This document shows positions 51,551 through 61,945 of a DNA stretch of 64,000 bases, in pieces. The translations under genes were made by a program, and so were the position numbers. The notes beneath the pieces are model-generated. The model did not search any database. It saw only the letters and a program-made list of their open reading frames with translations, and was not told the DNA's origin. Each line of letters begins with the position of its first letter. Position 1 is the first letter of the stretch. Source of the DNA: Fusibacter tunisiensis (GTDB taxonomy: Bacteria > Bacillota > Clostridia > Peptostreptococcales > Acidaminobacteraceae); assembly GCF_016908355.1 (NCBI RefSeq), contig NZ_JAFBDT010000007.1, positions 27,218 to 91,217 of the forward strand, given 5' to 3'.

Positions 51551-53122
51551 ATGTCACCTATACTAAAATTGCTAGATAATGCTCGGAAAAATGCACTTGA
51601 TAAACCCGATACTTCATTGATCTATGCGACTCAGGCTTTAGAACTTGCAAAAGAAACGAGTGACCCTACATCAGAAGCTAAAGCGCTTTATTATATGGCT
51701 TACGCCTGCAGGGTAAAATCGGATTACGCATCAGGACTTGCCTACGCATTCCAATCGCTTGAGCTGTTTAAAATGAATCGGTCGCCAGAAGGAATGCTAA
51801 AAGCAATTAACATCATTGGAATAATTTATTTTTATTTTGGTGCGTATTCTGAGGCACTTTCCTATTTTATAAAAGCCCTTGAGTTAATTGAGGACATTGA
51901 CAATCCAAATATGGAATCATCTGTCTACAACAATATAGGTGAAATCTATAGAATGGCTGAGTCGTACACTCAAGCCATTGATTACTATGAAAAAGCTGTT
52001 CTTGTCTGCGAAAAACATGAAGAATGGCATAATAAAGCAGTGATTCTATTAAATATTGGCGAAATTCATTTTAGAAAATCCAACTACTCAGATGCCATCA
52101 AAGCGGTTCAAACCGCTTATGAAATCCTTATAAACTCAGGAGACCCTATAAGTCGAGGTGAAGCCGAAACCAAACTCGGTAAAATCTATATGCGTGAGGG
52201 TGATTTTGAAAAAGCGGAAACCTATTTCACTCTAGCCTATACAAATCTCACACGCATTAACAATGAATTTTATTTGGTTGAACTCCTAATTGAAATGGCA
52301 AGTTTCGATGAAATTCGAGATGCCTCTCCGTTAAAAAACTTACATGAGGCACTTAACATTTCAATTGAAAACAATTTTGGCAATAAAATCAGTCAAATTT
52401 ACAAAGCATTGTCAGAATTTTATGAATCAGAAAAAGACTTTGACAAAGCTTTAACTTATTATAAAGGGTATCATGTTAAAGAAAAGGAGAATGAAGCCTC
52501 AAATCTATCCAAGCGTCTTGAGATTCTCTCCTTAGAACTGAAATACAATCAAATGGAAACCCTAGCTGAAAAGTTAGCTCAAGATGTTGTAGACACACAA
52601 AAAGAGCTTAAGGCATTAGAGTCCCACAACGCTACCCTTATGCAAGAGGTTTTGATAGATGAACTCACCCGCCTTTTGAACCGTAGAGGCTTAAATAGAA
52701 AATTTAGCACACTTTTTTCTGCGAACACAACATTAAAGGGCACTGTTTTTATTATTGATATAGATCACTTCAAAACATTCAATGACGCTTATGGCCACTT
52801 AAAAGGAGATGATTGCTTAAGACAACTTTCAAGAATTCTTGAATTAAGTCTTCCTGAAACTGCTTTTGTTGGACGTTATGGTGGTGAAGAGTTTCTCTGT
52901 TTCATTCCAAATTCTGACCTCAGCAAAGCAGAAGCCATCAAAACAGGCGATCACATTCGAAAAAACGTCATTGAAAAAATGCCCTACACCATCACCGTAA
53001 GCATTGGTCTTTATGTTGGCCAAATCACACATGAAACGTTGGATCAGGCTATCCATTTGGCCGATATGGCCCTTTATGAAGCAAAGGAAAATGGTCGCAA
53101 TCAAGTTAAACTTTCCACTTGA
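51551..53122 (+). CDS. TPR-GGDEF diguanylate cyclase
   Basis: This 523-residue protein has N-terminal TPR repeats (about 1-330; AINIIGIIYFYFGAYSEAL, MESSVYNNIGEIYRMAESY), a coiled coil, and a GGDEF domain (about 365-523) with the active loop GRYGGEEFL. The RxxD inhibitory site is absent, as the region before the loop reads LPETAFV. It likely makes c-di-GMP, using the repeats for protein contacts. GGAGG precedes the ATG. It is divergent from the lipoprotein gene and ends at a terminator. Confidence 0.92.
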   Translation: MSPILKLLDNARKNALDKPDTSLIYATQALELAKETSDPTSEAKALYYMAYACRVKSDYASGLAYAFQSLELFKMNRSPEGMLKAINIIGIIYFYFGAYSEALSYFIKALELIEDIDNPNMESSVYNNIGEIYRMAESYTQAIDYYEKAVLVCEKHEEWHNKAVILLNIGEIHFRKSNYSDAIKAVQTAYEILINSGDPISRGEAETKLGKIYMREGDFEKAETYFTLAYTNLTRINNEFYLVELLIEMASFDEIRDASPLKNLHEALNISIENNFGNKISQIYKALSEFYESEKDFDKALTYYKGYHVKEKENEASNLSKRLEILSLELKYNQMETLAEKLAQDVVDTQKELKALESHNATLMQEVLIDELTRLLNRRGLNRKFSTLFSANTTLKGTVFIIDIDHFKTFNDAYGHLKGDDCLRQLSRILELSLPETAFVGRYGGEEFLCFIPNSDLSKAEAIKTGDHIRKNVIEKMPYTITVSIGLYVGQITHETLDQAIHLADMALYEAKENGRNQVKLST

Positions 53123-53138
53123 AACATATCCTGAAATT

Positions 53139-53179
53139 AAAAGTTGCTTTAGATTTTGACCAAATCTAAAGCAACTTTT
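53139..53179. terminator. Bidirectional terminator
   Basis: A perfect 18-bp stem, AAAAGTTGCTTTAGATTT/AAATCTAAAGCAACTTTT, with a 5-base loop sits between the converging TPR-GGDEF and chemoreceptor genes, with a T-run after it. Confidence 0.92.
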
Positions 53180-53184
53180 TAAAT

Positions 53185-54501
53185 TTAAGAATTTATGCGC
53201 TTACACGCTTTTTTCATTTTTCTCAAGTAGGCAACGACTTCTTTAGAGGCTGTATCTACCTCGTGCAAATAATTTTCAGCCTGGTCCATATTATTAGAAT
53301 TATAGGCGGAAATCGCTTTTTTAGCGAAATTATGGAGTTTTTCATGTGGTATAGCGACTTCAGAAACCAATCGTTTCATATCATCCGTCTCAAACGTCTC
53401 TTTGTCCAGCCAACATCCTAAATTGCAGGTATGATGCGTGCCCACTTCTGCTTCAGTTAAAGTTTCGTACCCCAAAATCATATTATAAATCCGCCAACGC
53501 CACATTAAATGGTCCGTTGTGTACACCTCAATTTGTGTTCCCATATCCAATTGCATATCCCTAGCAATAAGCCGCATTCGCATGTCATCAAGCATCATTG
53601 AAATGGAGTTGATTGAACGTCCAACACGATTGGTGTCATTCTGTTGTGTTTTAGTGGTTTCATTAACCACTGAAATTGCACTGGATATTTCTTGAGATGA
53701 AGCTGTTTGCTCTTCAACATTGGCACTAATTTCCACAAATGCACCACTTATATCGGAAAGGTCTTTTTGGATGACATCCATGCCACCTATTGCTTTTGTC
53801 AACTGCTCTTTTCCCTTTTCAAATGTTTCATTTGAAGTCGCCAAGGCATTATTGGTATTTATGATTTCATTGGTTAAACCCTGTACAGTGTTTCGAATAT
53901 AATCAACTTGCTCTTTTGTGTTTTCTGCTAACTTCTTAATTTCATCTGCAACTACTGCAAAACCACGTCCTTGCTCGCCAGCGCGGGCAGCTTCTATGGA
54001 TGCGTTAAGGGCCAAGAGGTTTGTTTGATCTGCAACCCCTTTAATGATTTCAACCATGCTGTTAATTTTTTCTGCTTCTGTCTTAACATTTTCCATTATT
54101 TTTTGAACGCGTTGCGACTCAGCAAAACTTTTAACAATGGCTTCAAATGCACGTTCAATTTCTGAAATAGAGTGGTTGGCCACTTCAATGGAATTGTTTG
54201 CTTTAGAACTGGAATCCTGGACAAAATTAGAAATGTCCTCCACAGATGCGGTCATTTCTTCACTGCCTGCTGCAACATTATCCACCATAGACGCCTGTTT
54301 TTCAGCACCAAGCAACATATCCTTTATATAATCCATTTCTGTAACATATTTAAGCAAGCTATTTACTTGTGCCAAAAAATCCACGTAAATTGATTCTTGT
54401 TCATCATTGGTTGCGTCCCTGGATTCAACCTGAACCAAAGTTTCTACTGCTAAATCATCAGTTGCTCGATTTGCTTCTTTTGTTTTTTTCCTTTTAAACA
54501 T
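53185..54501 (-). CDS. Soluble chemoreceptor with CZB zinc-binding domain
   Basis: This cytoplasmic MCP of 438 residues has no membrane helix. The signalling hairpin tip is [20 protein letters not shown] with [11 protein letters not shown]. The C-terminal CZB domain (about 330-430) has [23 protein letters not shown] and a final helix, providing the 3-His/1-Cys zinc site. Such receptors sense zinc or hypochlorite-type oxidants. The ATG ending at 54501 follows AAGGAG; the longer frame to 54558 adds 19 residues without a ribosome site. A TATAAT lies at 54532-54537 with TTGTGG 17 bases upstream. Confidence 0.9.
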   Translation of the reverse strand: MFKRKKTKEANRATDDLAVETLVQVESRDATNDEQESIYVDFLAQVNSLLKYVTEMDYIKDMLLGAEKQASMVDNVAAGSEEMTASVEDISNFVQDSSSKANNSIEVANHSISEIERAFEAIVKSFAESQRVQKIMENVKTEAEKINSMVEIIKGVADQTNLLALNASIEAARAGEQGRGFAVVADEIKKLAENTKEQVDYIRNTVQGLTNEIINTNNALATSNETFEKGKEQLTKAIGGMDVIQKDLSDISGAFVEISANVEEQTASSQEISSAISVVNETTKTQQNDTNRVGRSINSISMMLDDMRMRLIARDMQLDMGTQIEVYTTDHLMWRWRIYNMILGYETLTEAEVGTHHTCNLGCWLDKETFETDDMKRLVSEVAIPHEKLHNFAKKAISAYNSNNMDQAENYLHEVDTASKEVVAYLRKMKKACKRINS

Positions 54502-54666
54502 GGTTATGCTCCTTTTCTCTTTTCTAATCCGATTATACTGTTTAATGTGAATACCCACAAATGAATTATTGTTATCATTTTTTCAAAAATTCACAAGTTA
54601 TTCATTTAATTTTTAGTCATATACTGTATAATGGTTAAGACTAACAAAGATATGGAGGCTTCTTTT

Positions 54667-55791
54667 ATGAACAAATGGACAAAATTATTGTTGGTGTTTT
54701 CACTTTTAATGCTGGTTCTAGCTGGCTGTTCAAGTGACACTGACGCAAATGACACACCTACTGAACCTGTTGCAGGATCTGTTGAAACAGACGGATTTTC
54801 TTATAGCGACGGCATTAACGCAGATGGAAAGTGGGACGGTGTTACAGCCCTTGATTTGGTTACACTAACGGATTACAAAGGCATTTCAATTCCTAAAGAC
54901 GTTCATGAAATCCCTGAAGCAAGTGTGGAATCTGAAATATCAAGATTGATGGAATCCTACACTGCTTACAACGAGGTTATGGACCGTGCAATAGTAGATG
55001 GTGATACGGTTAACATTGATTACGTTGGAAAAGTGGATGACGTTGAATTCGAAGGTGGTAGTACAGGTGGTAACGGGACAGAAGTTACGATTGGTGTTAC
55101 CCAGTACATTGATGATTTTCTCGAGCAACTCATTGGACATATGCCAGGCGAAACGTTTGACATTGAAGTGACTTTTCCTGAAAACTATGGCAATGAAACA
55201 TTGAATGGTAAAGACGCGGTTTTCACAGTAACAATCAATAGCATTCAAGAGTCTTATATCCCAGAACTTACAGATGCTTTTGTTATGGAAAATTTTTCTG
55301 AATCTTTTGGTTTTACAACTGTCGATATGTTAAAAACAACAATTAAAGACGATCTTCAGAAAAATGCCATTGCAAACTATGTTCAGGATCATTTATTTGA
55401 AAACAGTTCCGTGGATACTGTCCCTGAATCCCTTGTCACATATCAGGCAAATGCCTTTTTAGATTACTATGAACAAACTGCTAGTCAGTATGGCATGACA
55501 TTAATAGATTTCGTTAATGCATACCTTCAAGTAGAATCTATTGACGCCTTACTTGAAAGTTCTAAAAATGAGCACATTGAAAGTGCCCAATTCTCACTCA
55601 TTATGCAAGCGATTATTGAATCCGAAAATTTAACTGTATCTGAGGCTGAATTGGTGGAATTTTTCAAGGTCAATATGGGTGTGGAAGATTATTCAGATTA
55701 TGAAGCACGCTATGGCAAGCCTTATTTGGTCTTCAACATACTTCAGCAAAACGCCCTGTCTCTTGTCATTGACACGGCTGTGCTGGAATAG
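54667..55791 (+). CDS. Trigger factor-like lipoprotein with FKBP-type isomerase domain
   Basis: This 374-residue protein has a lipoprotein signal peptide (MNKWTKLLLVFSLLMLVLAGC, Cys 21). An FKBP-like domain (about 110-200) contains DGDTVNIDYVGKVD and GHMPGETFDIEVTFPENYG. The C-terminal helical region (about 210-370) resembles trigger factor's substrate-binding part. It is an extracytoplasmic folding chaperone and prolyl isomerase anchored on the membrane. I chose ATG 54667 because GGAGG lies 8 bases upstream; the frame from 54631 would remove the signal from the N-terminus. A TATAAT is seen at 54627-54632. Confidence 0.9.
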   Translation: MNKWTKLLLVFSLLMLVLAGCSSDTDANDTPTEPVAGSVETDGFSYSDGINADGKWDGVTALDLVTLTDYKGISIPKDVHEIPEASVESEISRLMESYTAYNEVMDRAIVDGDTVNIDYVGKVDDVEFEGGSTGGNGTEVTIGVTQYIDDFLEQLIGHMPGETFDIEVTFPENYGNETLNGKDAVFTVTINSIQESYIPELTDAFVMENFSESFGFTTVDMLKTTIKDDLQKNAIANYVQDHLFENSSVDTVPESLVTYQANAFLDYYEQTASQYGMTLIDFVNAYLQVESIDALLESSKNEHIESAQFSLIMQAIIESENLTVSEAELVEFFKVNMGVEDYSDYEARYGKPYLVFNILQQNALSLVIDTAVLE

Positions 55792-55815
55792 ATCTGTCCT
55801 AATGAACGATTCATG

Positions 55816-55842
55816 AAAGGGTGCCCTTGTGCGCCCTTTTTA
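55816..55842 (+). terminator. Terminator after the trigger factor-like gene
   Basis: The stem AAAGGG(T)GC/GC(G)CCCTTT is followed by TTTTTAT. It lies 25 bases after the stop. Confidence 0.75.
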
Positions 55843-55884
55843 TTTGCTTACACCACTTATTATACAAATGGAGGATAAACCCCT

Positions 55885-57036
55885 ATGAAAAAAAACATCA
55901 ATCTTATGATTGCAATGAATACAATATACTCTATTTTCAAGAGCTTTATCCTGATTTTTGTAAATATATACTTATGGAAAACAGGCAAAAGCATGGAAGC
56001 CGTTGCTGTTTTTAATATTTTTAACTACATAGCAGCAACCGTATCTTTCTATCTTGGCAATATTGTGGCTTTGAAAAATATGCGATACAACTACCTGCTT
56101 TCATCTTTATCTTTTATGGCAGCATTTTCACTGACCGCATATCTAGGCGAATCCATTTCAAGTTATGCCATTTTAATAGGCATACTGGGAGGTTTTGGTG
56201 ACGGCTTTTTCTTCTTTAATCTAAACACATTTCAAGCCGGCAAACTACTGCCAGACGATATGGATTACTTTATGAGCGCTTCAAGCGCTTTAAAAAAAGC
56301 GTCTTCTATTATCACGCCAATTATATCCGGTTTTGTAATTGAAGCGCTCGGTTTTAATGCCATGCTTTACAGTTTACTCTTTTTAATTGCCATTCAATTA
56401 TTTTTATCCTTTAAAAGTGAAAGCCACCATATCGCCACACTTGGAAAAATTCACTTTAAAAAAATTAAAGCCAATAAAGTACATTCGAAAATGCTGTGGA
56501 CCAATATCATTATTTCACCTTATACGCAATTTACATCCCTTGCCAACAGTGTTTTCCTTTATGCACTTGTGGCACGCGAGTCTGTAATTGGTTCCTTAAA
56601 TTCTGCCTTTAGTATTTTTTCAATTCTTATGTTCACCATGTATCGAATCCTCCAAAGGCGGTTTAATCGCAAACACCTGATGTTTGTTGGCGCAATTGCC
56701 TCTTCAGTTGTTCTCCTTTTGCTTTTGAGTCCAAATCTTTGGACCTTTGTTGCCTTTGGCGTTCTCATGAACATCGGTGCCGCCATGTTCCAAACGCCAC
56801 TTGTCGGAGTCCAACTTAGGAGTACAAAAGAAAATGCCTGCGAAGAGTCACAAATGCTAGGAAATCTAATGTTCCGAGTTATTGTACTCAACACAGGCCG
56901 TGTGCTATTTTACAGTTTGGTATATTTCTTTTATACCGATTTCAACTCACCGATTTTTACAATTTTCTTAATCTACGGTATGCTATCGCCACTTCTTTCC
57001 TACTGGATTGGCCGCGAATCAATAGCAAACTACTAA
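55885..57036 (+). CDS. MFS-family transporter
   Basis: This 383-residue protein has about ten to twelve membrane helices over its whole length, with a MFS-like centre loop GGFGDGFFFFNLNTFQAG and a second half beginning after residue 190. GGAGG precedes the ATG. No substrate motif is visible; it resembles YttB-like drug or small-molecule exporters. It stands alone and ends in the short tandem repeat. Confidence 0.8.
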   Translation: MKKNINLMIAMNTIYSIFKSFILIFVNIYLWKTGKSMEAVAVFNIFNYIAATVSFYLGNIVALKNMRYNYLLSSLSFMAAFSLTAYLGESISSYAILIGILGGFGDGFFFFNLNTFQAGKLLPDDMDYFMSASSALKKASSIITPIISGFVIEALGFNAMLYSLLFLIAIQLFLSFKSESHHIATLGKIHFKKIKANKVHSKMLWTNIIISPYTQFTSLANSVFLYALVARESVIGSLNSAFSIFSILMFTMYRILQRRFNRKHLMFVGAIASSVVLLLLLSPNLWTFVAFGVLMNIGAAMFQTPLVGVQLRSTKENACEESQMLGNLMFRVIVLNTGRVLFYSLVYFFYTDFNSPIFTIFLIYGMLSPLLSYWIGRESIANY

Positions 57037-57079
57037 CCACTAACCACTATCCCCTAACCACTATCCCCTAACCCCTATC
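57033..57079. repeat. Short tandem repeat between convergent genes
   Basis: The 14-base unit TAACCACTATCCCC occurs twice perfectly (57041-57054 and 57055-57068), flanked by partial or changed copies (57033-57040 and 57069-57079). It fills the whole gap between the MFS and MATE genes. Confidence 0.9.
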
Positions 57080-58415
57080 AAACATTCCTATATTTCCACT
57101 GACCTTTTTTAAACCACAGGGCTACAATAAACGCTTCAACGATTACCGAAATGCTAATGGCAAACCACACACCATTTGCACCCCAGTTGAAATGCCTTGT
57201 TAGTAAAAAAGCCAGTGGAATTTTTACGCCCCAGTTGCCAATTATGGAAGCAAGCATTGGGGGAAATGTATCGCCTGCACCTGAAAAAGCAGATCCATGT
57301 ACTGTTAAAAATGCCGCAAAAATAACGCCAGTGTAGGTAATTCTCAAATAATTTGCGCCGATTGAAATTACAGATGGATCTTTTACAAAAAATCCCATAA
57401 TCCACTCAGGCACCAAATAAAATGGAATTGCAAAAACAATCATATTAATGAGGGCCAGTCCAATTCCATGCCGGATGAGCCGGTCTACCTCATCTAGATC
57501 CTGCCGGCCAAGTGCTTGTCCAACCATAACCGACATTGCCGTCCCCAAACCAGCTAAAAAAATAAAAACAAAATTAAACATGCGGCCACCAATACCAAAT
57601 GCAGCGCCTGCATCAACACTTATCTCTAGAACAATACGAAACATAATTAGACCAGTAAAGGGCCGTGTAATTTGATGAAGCGCAGCATATCGTCCGATTT
57701 TTAAAATCCTTTTAATCCAGTCAACATTTAATTTTAAAGAATTTAGTATCGCGGTAAGGTGTCGATTGTAAACGTGAGTCCCAACCAATGCGAGCATCCA
57801 TACCGATGCTGTGATTTCCGAAATAACAGTGGCAGCTGCAGCCCCTTTGATGCCATATCCAAGCACCATGATGAACACATAATCAAGTCCAATATTAAGA
57901 ACATTCGCAAAAATAAATACCTTAACAGGATTTTTTGTATCCCCGGTGGCTTGAACAACGGCTCTTGCAGTAGAATTGATAAAGAAAAAAGGAAGTCCCA
58001 TAAGGGCAACCCATACATAGTCCCTTGCCAAACTTAGGACAAGACCATCTGCCTCTCCAAAAATACCAAGCAATCCAGTCATATTCATGTAGCTAAGTGT
58101 CATAAAAATTATACCCGATATTAAAGACACAATCAGTCCTGAACCGGTTATATTTTGAATTTCCTCCGGTTCTTCAGCGCCTGTATAGCGTGCTACAAGA
58201 GCAATGGTACCTGCTGAGATCAGAAATGGCATAACTTGTATGACACCAATCAAAGAAGAGGCAGAGCCTGCTGCCGCAGCTTCAGTGCTCCCAATTTGAG
58301 AGATAAACCACATGTCGGCAGTTACCATTAAAGTATGCAAGAGCTGGCCCACCATTACAGGCCATGCCAGTTTCCATATTTTCCGAACTTCTCTTGAAAA
58401 AATCAGACGACTCAT
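57078..58415 (-). CDS. MATE-family efflux transporter
   Basis: This 445-residue transporter has 12 membrane helices in two MatE repeats (about 15-180 and 235-400). Typical segments are LAWPVMVGQLLHTLMVTADM (N-terminal) and GLGTAMSVMVGQALGRQDLD (second repeat). It exports drugs or metabolites in exchange for Na+ or H+. The ATG ending at 58415 forms an ATGA overlap with the acetyltransferase stop. A TTG three codons earlier is an alternative. It is the last gene of the unit beginning with the TPR-GAF-GGDEF protein. Confidence 0.9.
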   Translation of the reverse strand: MSRLIFSREVRKIWKLAWPVMVGQLLHTLMVTADMWFISQIGSTEAAAAGSASSLIGVIQVMPFLISAGTIALVARYTGAEEPEEIQNITGSGLIVSLISGIIFMTLSYMNMTGLLGIFGEADGLVLSLARDYVWVALMGLPFFFINSTARAVVQATGDTKNPVKVFIFANVLNIGLDYVFIMVLGYGIKGAAAATVISEITASVWMLALVGTHVYNRHLTAILNSLKLNVDWIKRILKIGRYAALHQITRPFTGLIMFRIVLEISVDAGAAFGIGGRMFNFVFIFLAGLGTAMSVMVGQALGRQDLDEVDRLIRHGIGLALINMIVFAIPFYLVPEWIMGFFVKDPSVISIGANYLRITYTGVIFAAFLTVHGSAFSGAGDTFPPMLASIIGNWGVKIPLAFLLTRHFNWGANGVWFAISISVIVEAFIVALWFKKGQWKYRNV

Positions 58416-58960
58416 TTGGCACAATCTCGTGCTTCTAATGACCGCTTCAGACGCCTTTTCAAAATCTCAGCATCAAACACAAATACATCTACCAGCAATT
58501 GGTCTTCACCCTGTATCACTTCTCGTATGACCCCACCGCCATACTTACGATAAAATGCATTTGAAGGTGCATGTCTATGAGAGTAAACCACCATCTTTGA
58601 TTTGCCACTCTTCAGGAAATCATCAATAAGTTTGAGCATCAACTGCAAGGAATAACCTTTCCCTCGATAGGCTTTGGCAACAAATAAATAATTCAGTTCA
58701 AAGGCATTTTCGTCATCCTCGATCTCTGCATAAGACCCCCCTGCAAAGCCAGCAAAAACACCCTCATCAAAGACCCCATATAGAACTCTTTTATCATCAT
58801 AATCTGCTGCACTTTGTTCCCATTCCACTAAAAAATCCAATTCCTTTTCAGGTGACAACTCTGTTGTCCTGTGACCTGCAAGTTCCTCATTCCAATACCG
58901 AATTCTTAAATCCACCGCTTTAGAATATTCAGCATAAGTTTCCAACTTTCGAATTAGCAT
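58412..58960 (-). CDS. GNAT-family acetyltransferase
   Basis: This 182-residue protein has the GNAT core: AGFAGGSYAEIEDDENAFELN, the acetyl-CoA loop LFVAKAYRGKGYSLQLMLKL (about 92-111, with RGKGYS), and a late NAFYRKYGG (about 135). The substrate is unknown. It overlaps the MATE gene by 4 bases and follows the EamA transporter by 16 bases, which is consistent with modifying the compound exported. GGAGG precedes the ATG. Confidence 0.85.
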   Translation of the reverse strand: MLIRKLETYAEYSKAVDLRIRYWNEELAGHRTTELSPEKELDFLVEWEQSAADYDDKRVLYGVFDEGVFAGFAGGSYAEIEDDENAFELNYLFVAKAYRGKGYSLQLMLKLIDDFLKSGKSKMVVYSHRHAPSNAFYRKYGGGVIREVIQGEDQLLVDVFVFDAEILKRRLKRSLEARDCAK

Positions 58961-58976
58961 GGTCTATCCTCCTTCT

Positions 58977-59843
58977 TTATAGTTTCCCACGTCCTACCAT
59001 AGCAGGGAACGCTGTTGCAAATGTAATAAGCAAGGCGCCAATAATTCCCTGAATACCAAATCGATCCCCTAAAAGGAACATGCCAAGCAAAGCTCCAAAT
59101 ATCGGTTCGAACACATATAAAAGTGCCGTTCGTTCAGCACTAAGATATTGTTGACAATAATTTGCAATGACATATGCAATACTCGTACACCCAATTCCAA
59201 GAATCAAAATATTTTGAATCCCAAGAGGCGTCCATTCAACGCTAACCGTCTCGAAGATCAATGTGGGTACGAGGCTAAAAATACCAACACTTGTAACTTG
59301 GATTGCCGCTACTGTGAGCGGGCTTCCTTCTCGTACATACTTTTCAACAGAAAGTATATAAAAGCTGATAATTAAAGTTCCTATAACCGTTAAGGCATCC
59401 CCAAAATTAAAGCCCCCTAAATCACCATCCAAAGTTACTAGCCCCAGTCCTATAATCGCTAAAACTGTTGAAAACCAAACCTGCTTAGGCTGACGTTCCT
59501 TCCGAAAAATCATCATTATAAATGGGACAAATATAACATTGCTTCCCACAATAAAGGCATTTTTTGACGCGGAAGTATACTTGAGTCCGTAGGTATGAAA
59601 GATAAACGCCAGAAACAGCAAAAGTCCTGTTATAATTCCGCCTTTAATCTGGTGTCTACCAGGCTTAAACCGACCAATTATAATTAGAAAAAAAGTTAAC
59701 GCCAAACCACCAATCAAAAACCGATAGGCCATGAAAGTAAATACACCCATAACGGACAGAAGTGGTTTTGTTAAGGCAAACGAAGACCCCCAAAGGCCCA
59801 CTGCCAGCAGGAGCAACACTTCATATATCCAATTCTTTTTCAA
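58977..59843 (-). CDS. EamA/DMT-family transporter
   Basis: This membrane protein of about 288 residues has ten helices in two EamA repeats (about 5-135 and 150-285). It starts LLLLAVGLWGSSFALTK and ends with the second-repeat EPIFGALLGMFLLGDRF. It exports or imports a metabolite. I favour a TTG start ending at 59843 because AGGAG lies 7 bases upstream; ATG at 59858 has only a weaker AGGTGG. It overlaps the TPR-GAF-GGDEF gene by about 23 bases. Confidence 0.8.
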   Translation of the reverse strand: MKKNWIYEVLLLLAVGLWGSSFALTKPLLSVMGVFTFMAYRFLIGGLALTFFLIIIGRFKPGRHQIKGGIITGLLLFLAFIFHTYGLKYTSASKNAFIVGSNVIFVPFIMMIFRKERQPKQVWFSTVLAIIGLGLVTLDGDLGGFNFGDALTVIGTLIISFYILSVEKYVREGSPLTVAAIQVTSVGIFSLVPTLIFETVSVEWTPLGIQNILILGIGCTSIAYVIANYCQQYLSAERTALLYVFEPIFGALLGMFLLGDRFGIQGIIGALLITFATAFPAMVGRGKL

Positions 59844-61929
59844 GAGTACTCTCCTCATAATAGGCAACCACCTTATTTCTTCCCGTCTCCTTACCGACAT
59901 ATAAATACTGATCTGCTTTTCGAATTAAATCCTCTGGACTGGTTGCTTCTTCACTTTCAGCAAGTCCAATTGTTATACTGGAGGAAACTTGTTTGTCATC
60001 ATATCTATAGGCATAGGTTTCAACAGCAGTTCGAATGCGCTCACAAATAGAAGACGCTGTGTCGACTGATGTGTTTGGCATTAGGAGTAAAAATTCCTCT
60101 CCCCCCCAACGGGCTAGAATATCATAGGGCCTGATTTGACTTTGTATCTGGTTTACAGTTTCCACGAGCATATAATCACCGCCAGCATGCCCAAATGAAT
60201 CATTAATCCGTTTAAAAAAATCCATGTCCATGAGTGCAAGGCTAAAAGGTATATGCTCACGCAAATATCTTTCCCAAGCCTCTGAAAGTCTCTGAACCAT
60301 AAACCGTCTGTTATACAGTTTTGTAAGTACGTCTGTATTAGAGAGCAACTCAAGTTCGTTTTTTTGTCGTATCAAAAGTTCTGATTGAATGGAATTGTTA
60401 ACAGCAATGGCAATATATGAGGTTAATGCACTTAGCATTTCAATATCCTTTTGTGAAAATGCTGATTCTTGCTCACTTTGTACTGTAAATGCACCAAGCA
60501 CTTTATTTTGAGCCCACAAAGGAAAATACAAAACTGAAGTCATTAAAGCGTTTTTTAAATGCGGTTTATAAACCATCTTTCTATTGACAATACATGATGC
60601 TGCAAGACTTTCTGAGTCGTTTAACGGTAGTGTTCTTTCATCTAAAAAAATGCCTTTTTTTATAATTTCCTTATACCTTAAAACGGCATTATCTGGTTCA
60701 TAAACACAAATTCCCACCACGTCCAAATCCATTACACCCTTAAGCTGAGTATACAACTCTGTCATAATTTCAGTCATCTTCAAAGAATGTGTCACCAATT
60801 TGCCAATCTTTGAAATTTTCTGCAACTCACTTATTGCCATATTCATTTCCGATTTTGCCATTTCCACCTCAAACTGCAAGGCTTGAGCTTCAAGCATGTT
60901 CTCAAGTGTTTCAGATTCTATTTGTTCATTTAAACGCACATAGCGTTCAAGTGCATCGAATGCTTCTTTATAGAATTCTAGTTCTTTATATACTGTCGCC
61001 AGTTTTTTTAAAGTATCTCTTGATTGCACCTTAAGATCCAGTTCATCTGACAATACCAAAGAGTTTAAATAAATTTCTACAGCTTCTTTTTTTGCACCTA
61101 ATGCCGCGTGAACACATGCTGATTCAAATAATATAGACGCAAATCTATAGTTGTCTTCATTTTCAGCACAGGCCGCTTTTGCCTTTTCAAAAAATTGACT
61201 GGATTTCTCATGATTGCCCATATAGCCATAAATCATACCGTATACTTTGTCACACTGAACCCGATACATTGTGTTTTCAAAACTTCGAATTACAAAATCC
61301 GCCTTCTGATTATACACAAGCGCTTCTTCCAAATTGTCCTTTTTGACATATATTTCTGCAATATTTGTTAGAATCAACCCTTCAACAGGTAAATCCCTCT
61401 GTCGAGCCAAGGTTAATGCATTTTCCATATAGGTCAAAGCCTGGTCAACTTGTCCAGTTTTTGAGTAAATCACTGATATATTGTTTAGAAAACTAATTTC
61501 ATACTCACTCTTAATTTGACGACTCATGGTAAGGCCTTCTTGATACAGCGACAAGGCTGTTTTTACATCTCCTATTTTTGAAAAAATATTTCCTTTTGAG
61601 AAAACTCCAGCAACCACTACATCCAAATCATGGTGAATAGAAGCACTCTCGATACCACGTTCTAGTGCTTCAAGCGCTTCTCTGTATTGACCCATTATGC
61701 TTAGACAAGAGCCCTTTAAAACAAGACTTCCAGAAATGCCTTTATAGTAATTTATAGTCTGAGCCTCACGCTCAACTTCTAAACTAATCTTGAGCGCTTC
61801 CTTTGGCACACGACTCATTATTTTCTTCCCATCAAGCAAGCGTTGATCCAGTTGTAAAGTGTCCACATAAGCCTCCAATTCAGTTAGATTCATTTCATTA
61901 TATCTCAAATGTTCTGTTTTGATAATCAT
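59821..61929 (-). CDS. TPR-GAF-GGDEF diguanylate cyclase
   Basis: This 702-residue protein has N-terminal TPR repeats (about 50-350; ISFLNNISVIYSKTGQVDQAL), a GAF-like domain (about 380-525; VLYFPLWAQNKVLGAFTVQS), and a C-terminal GGDEF domain (about 535-695). The active loop is ARWGGEEFLLLMP. An RxxD inhibitory site (RPYD) lies five residues before GGEEF, so product feedback is likely. It is soluble and senses an intracellular ligand through GAF. It heads the unit with the EamA, GNAT and MATE genes. No strong ribosome site supports the start. Confidence 0.9.
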   Translation of the reverse strand: MIIKTEHLRYNEMNLTELEAYVDTLQLDQRLLDGKKIMSRVPKEALKISLEVEREAQTINYYKGISGSLVLKGSCLSIMGQYREALEALERGIESASIHHDLDVVVAGVFSKGNIFSKIGDVKTALSLYQEGLTMSRQIKSEYEISFLNNISVIYSKTGQVDQALTYMENALTLARQRDLPVEGLILTNIAEIYVKKDNLEEALVYNQKADFVIRSFENTMYRVQCDKVYGMIYGYMGNHEKSSQFFEKAKAACAENEDNYRFASILFESACVHAALGAKKEAVEIYLNSLVLSDELDLKVQSRDTLKKLATVYKELEFYKEAFDALERYVRLNEQIESETLENMLEAQALQFEVEMAKSEMNMAISELQKISKIGKLVTHSLKMTEIMTELYTQLKGVMDLDVVGICVYEPDNAVLRYKEIIKKGIFLDERTLPLNDSESLAASCIVNRKMVYKPHLKNALMTSVLYFPLWAQNKVLGAFTVQSEQESAFSQKDIEMLSALTSYIAIAVNNSIQSELLIRQKNELELLSNTDVLTKLYNRRFMVQRLSEAWERYLREHIPFSLALMDMDFFKRINDSFGHAGGDYMLVETVNQIQSQIRPYDILARWGGEEFLLLMPNTSVDTASSICERIRTAVETYAYRYDDKQVSSSITIGLAESEEATSPEDLIRKADQYLYVGKETGRNKVVAYYEESTLEKELDI

Positions 61930-61945
61930 ATACCCAGAAATTCTG

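Noticed and set aside
57033..57079. CRISPR array
   Set aside because: The units are directly adjacent without spacers, and no cas gene is present.
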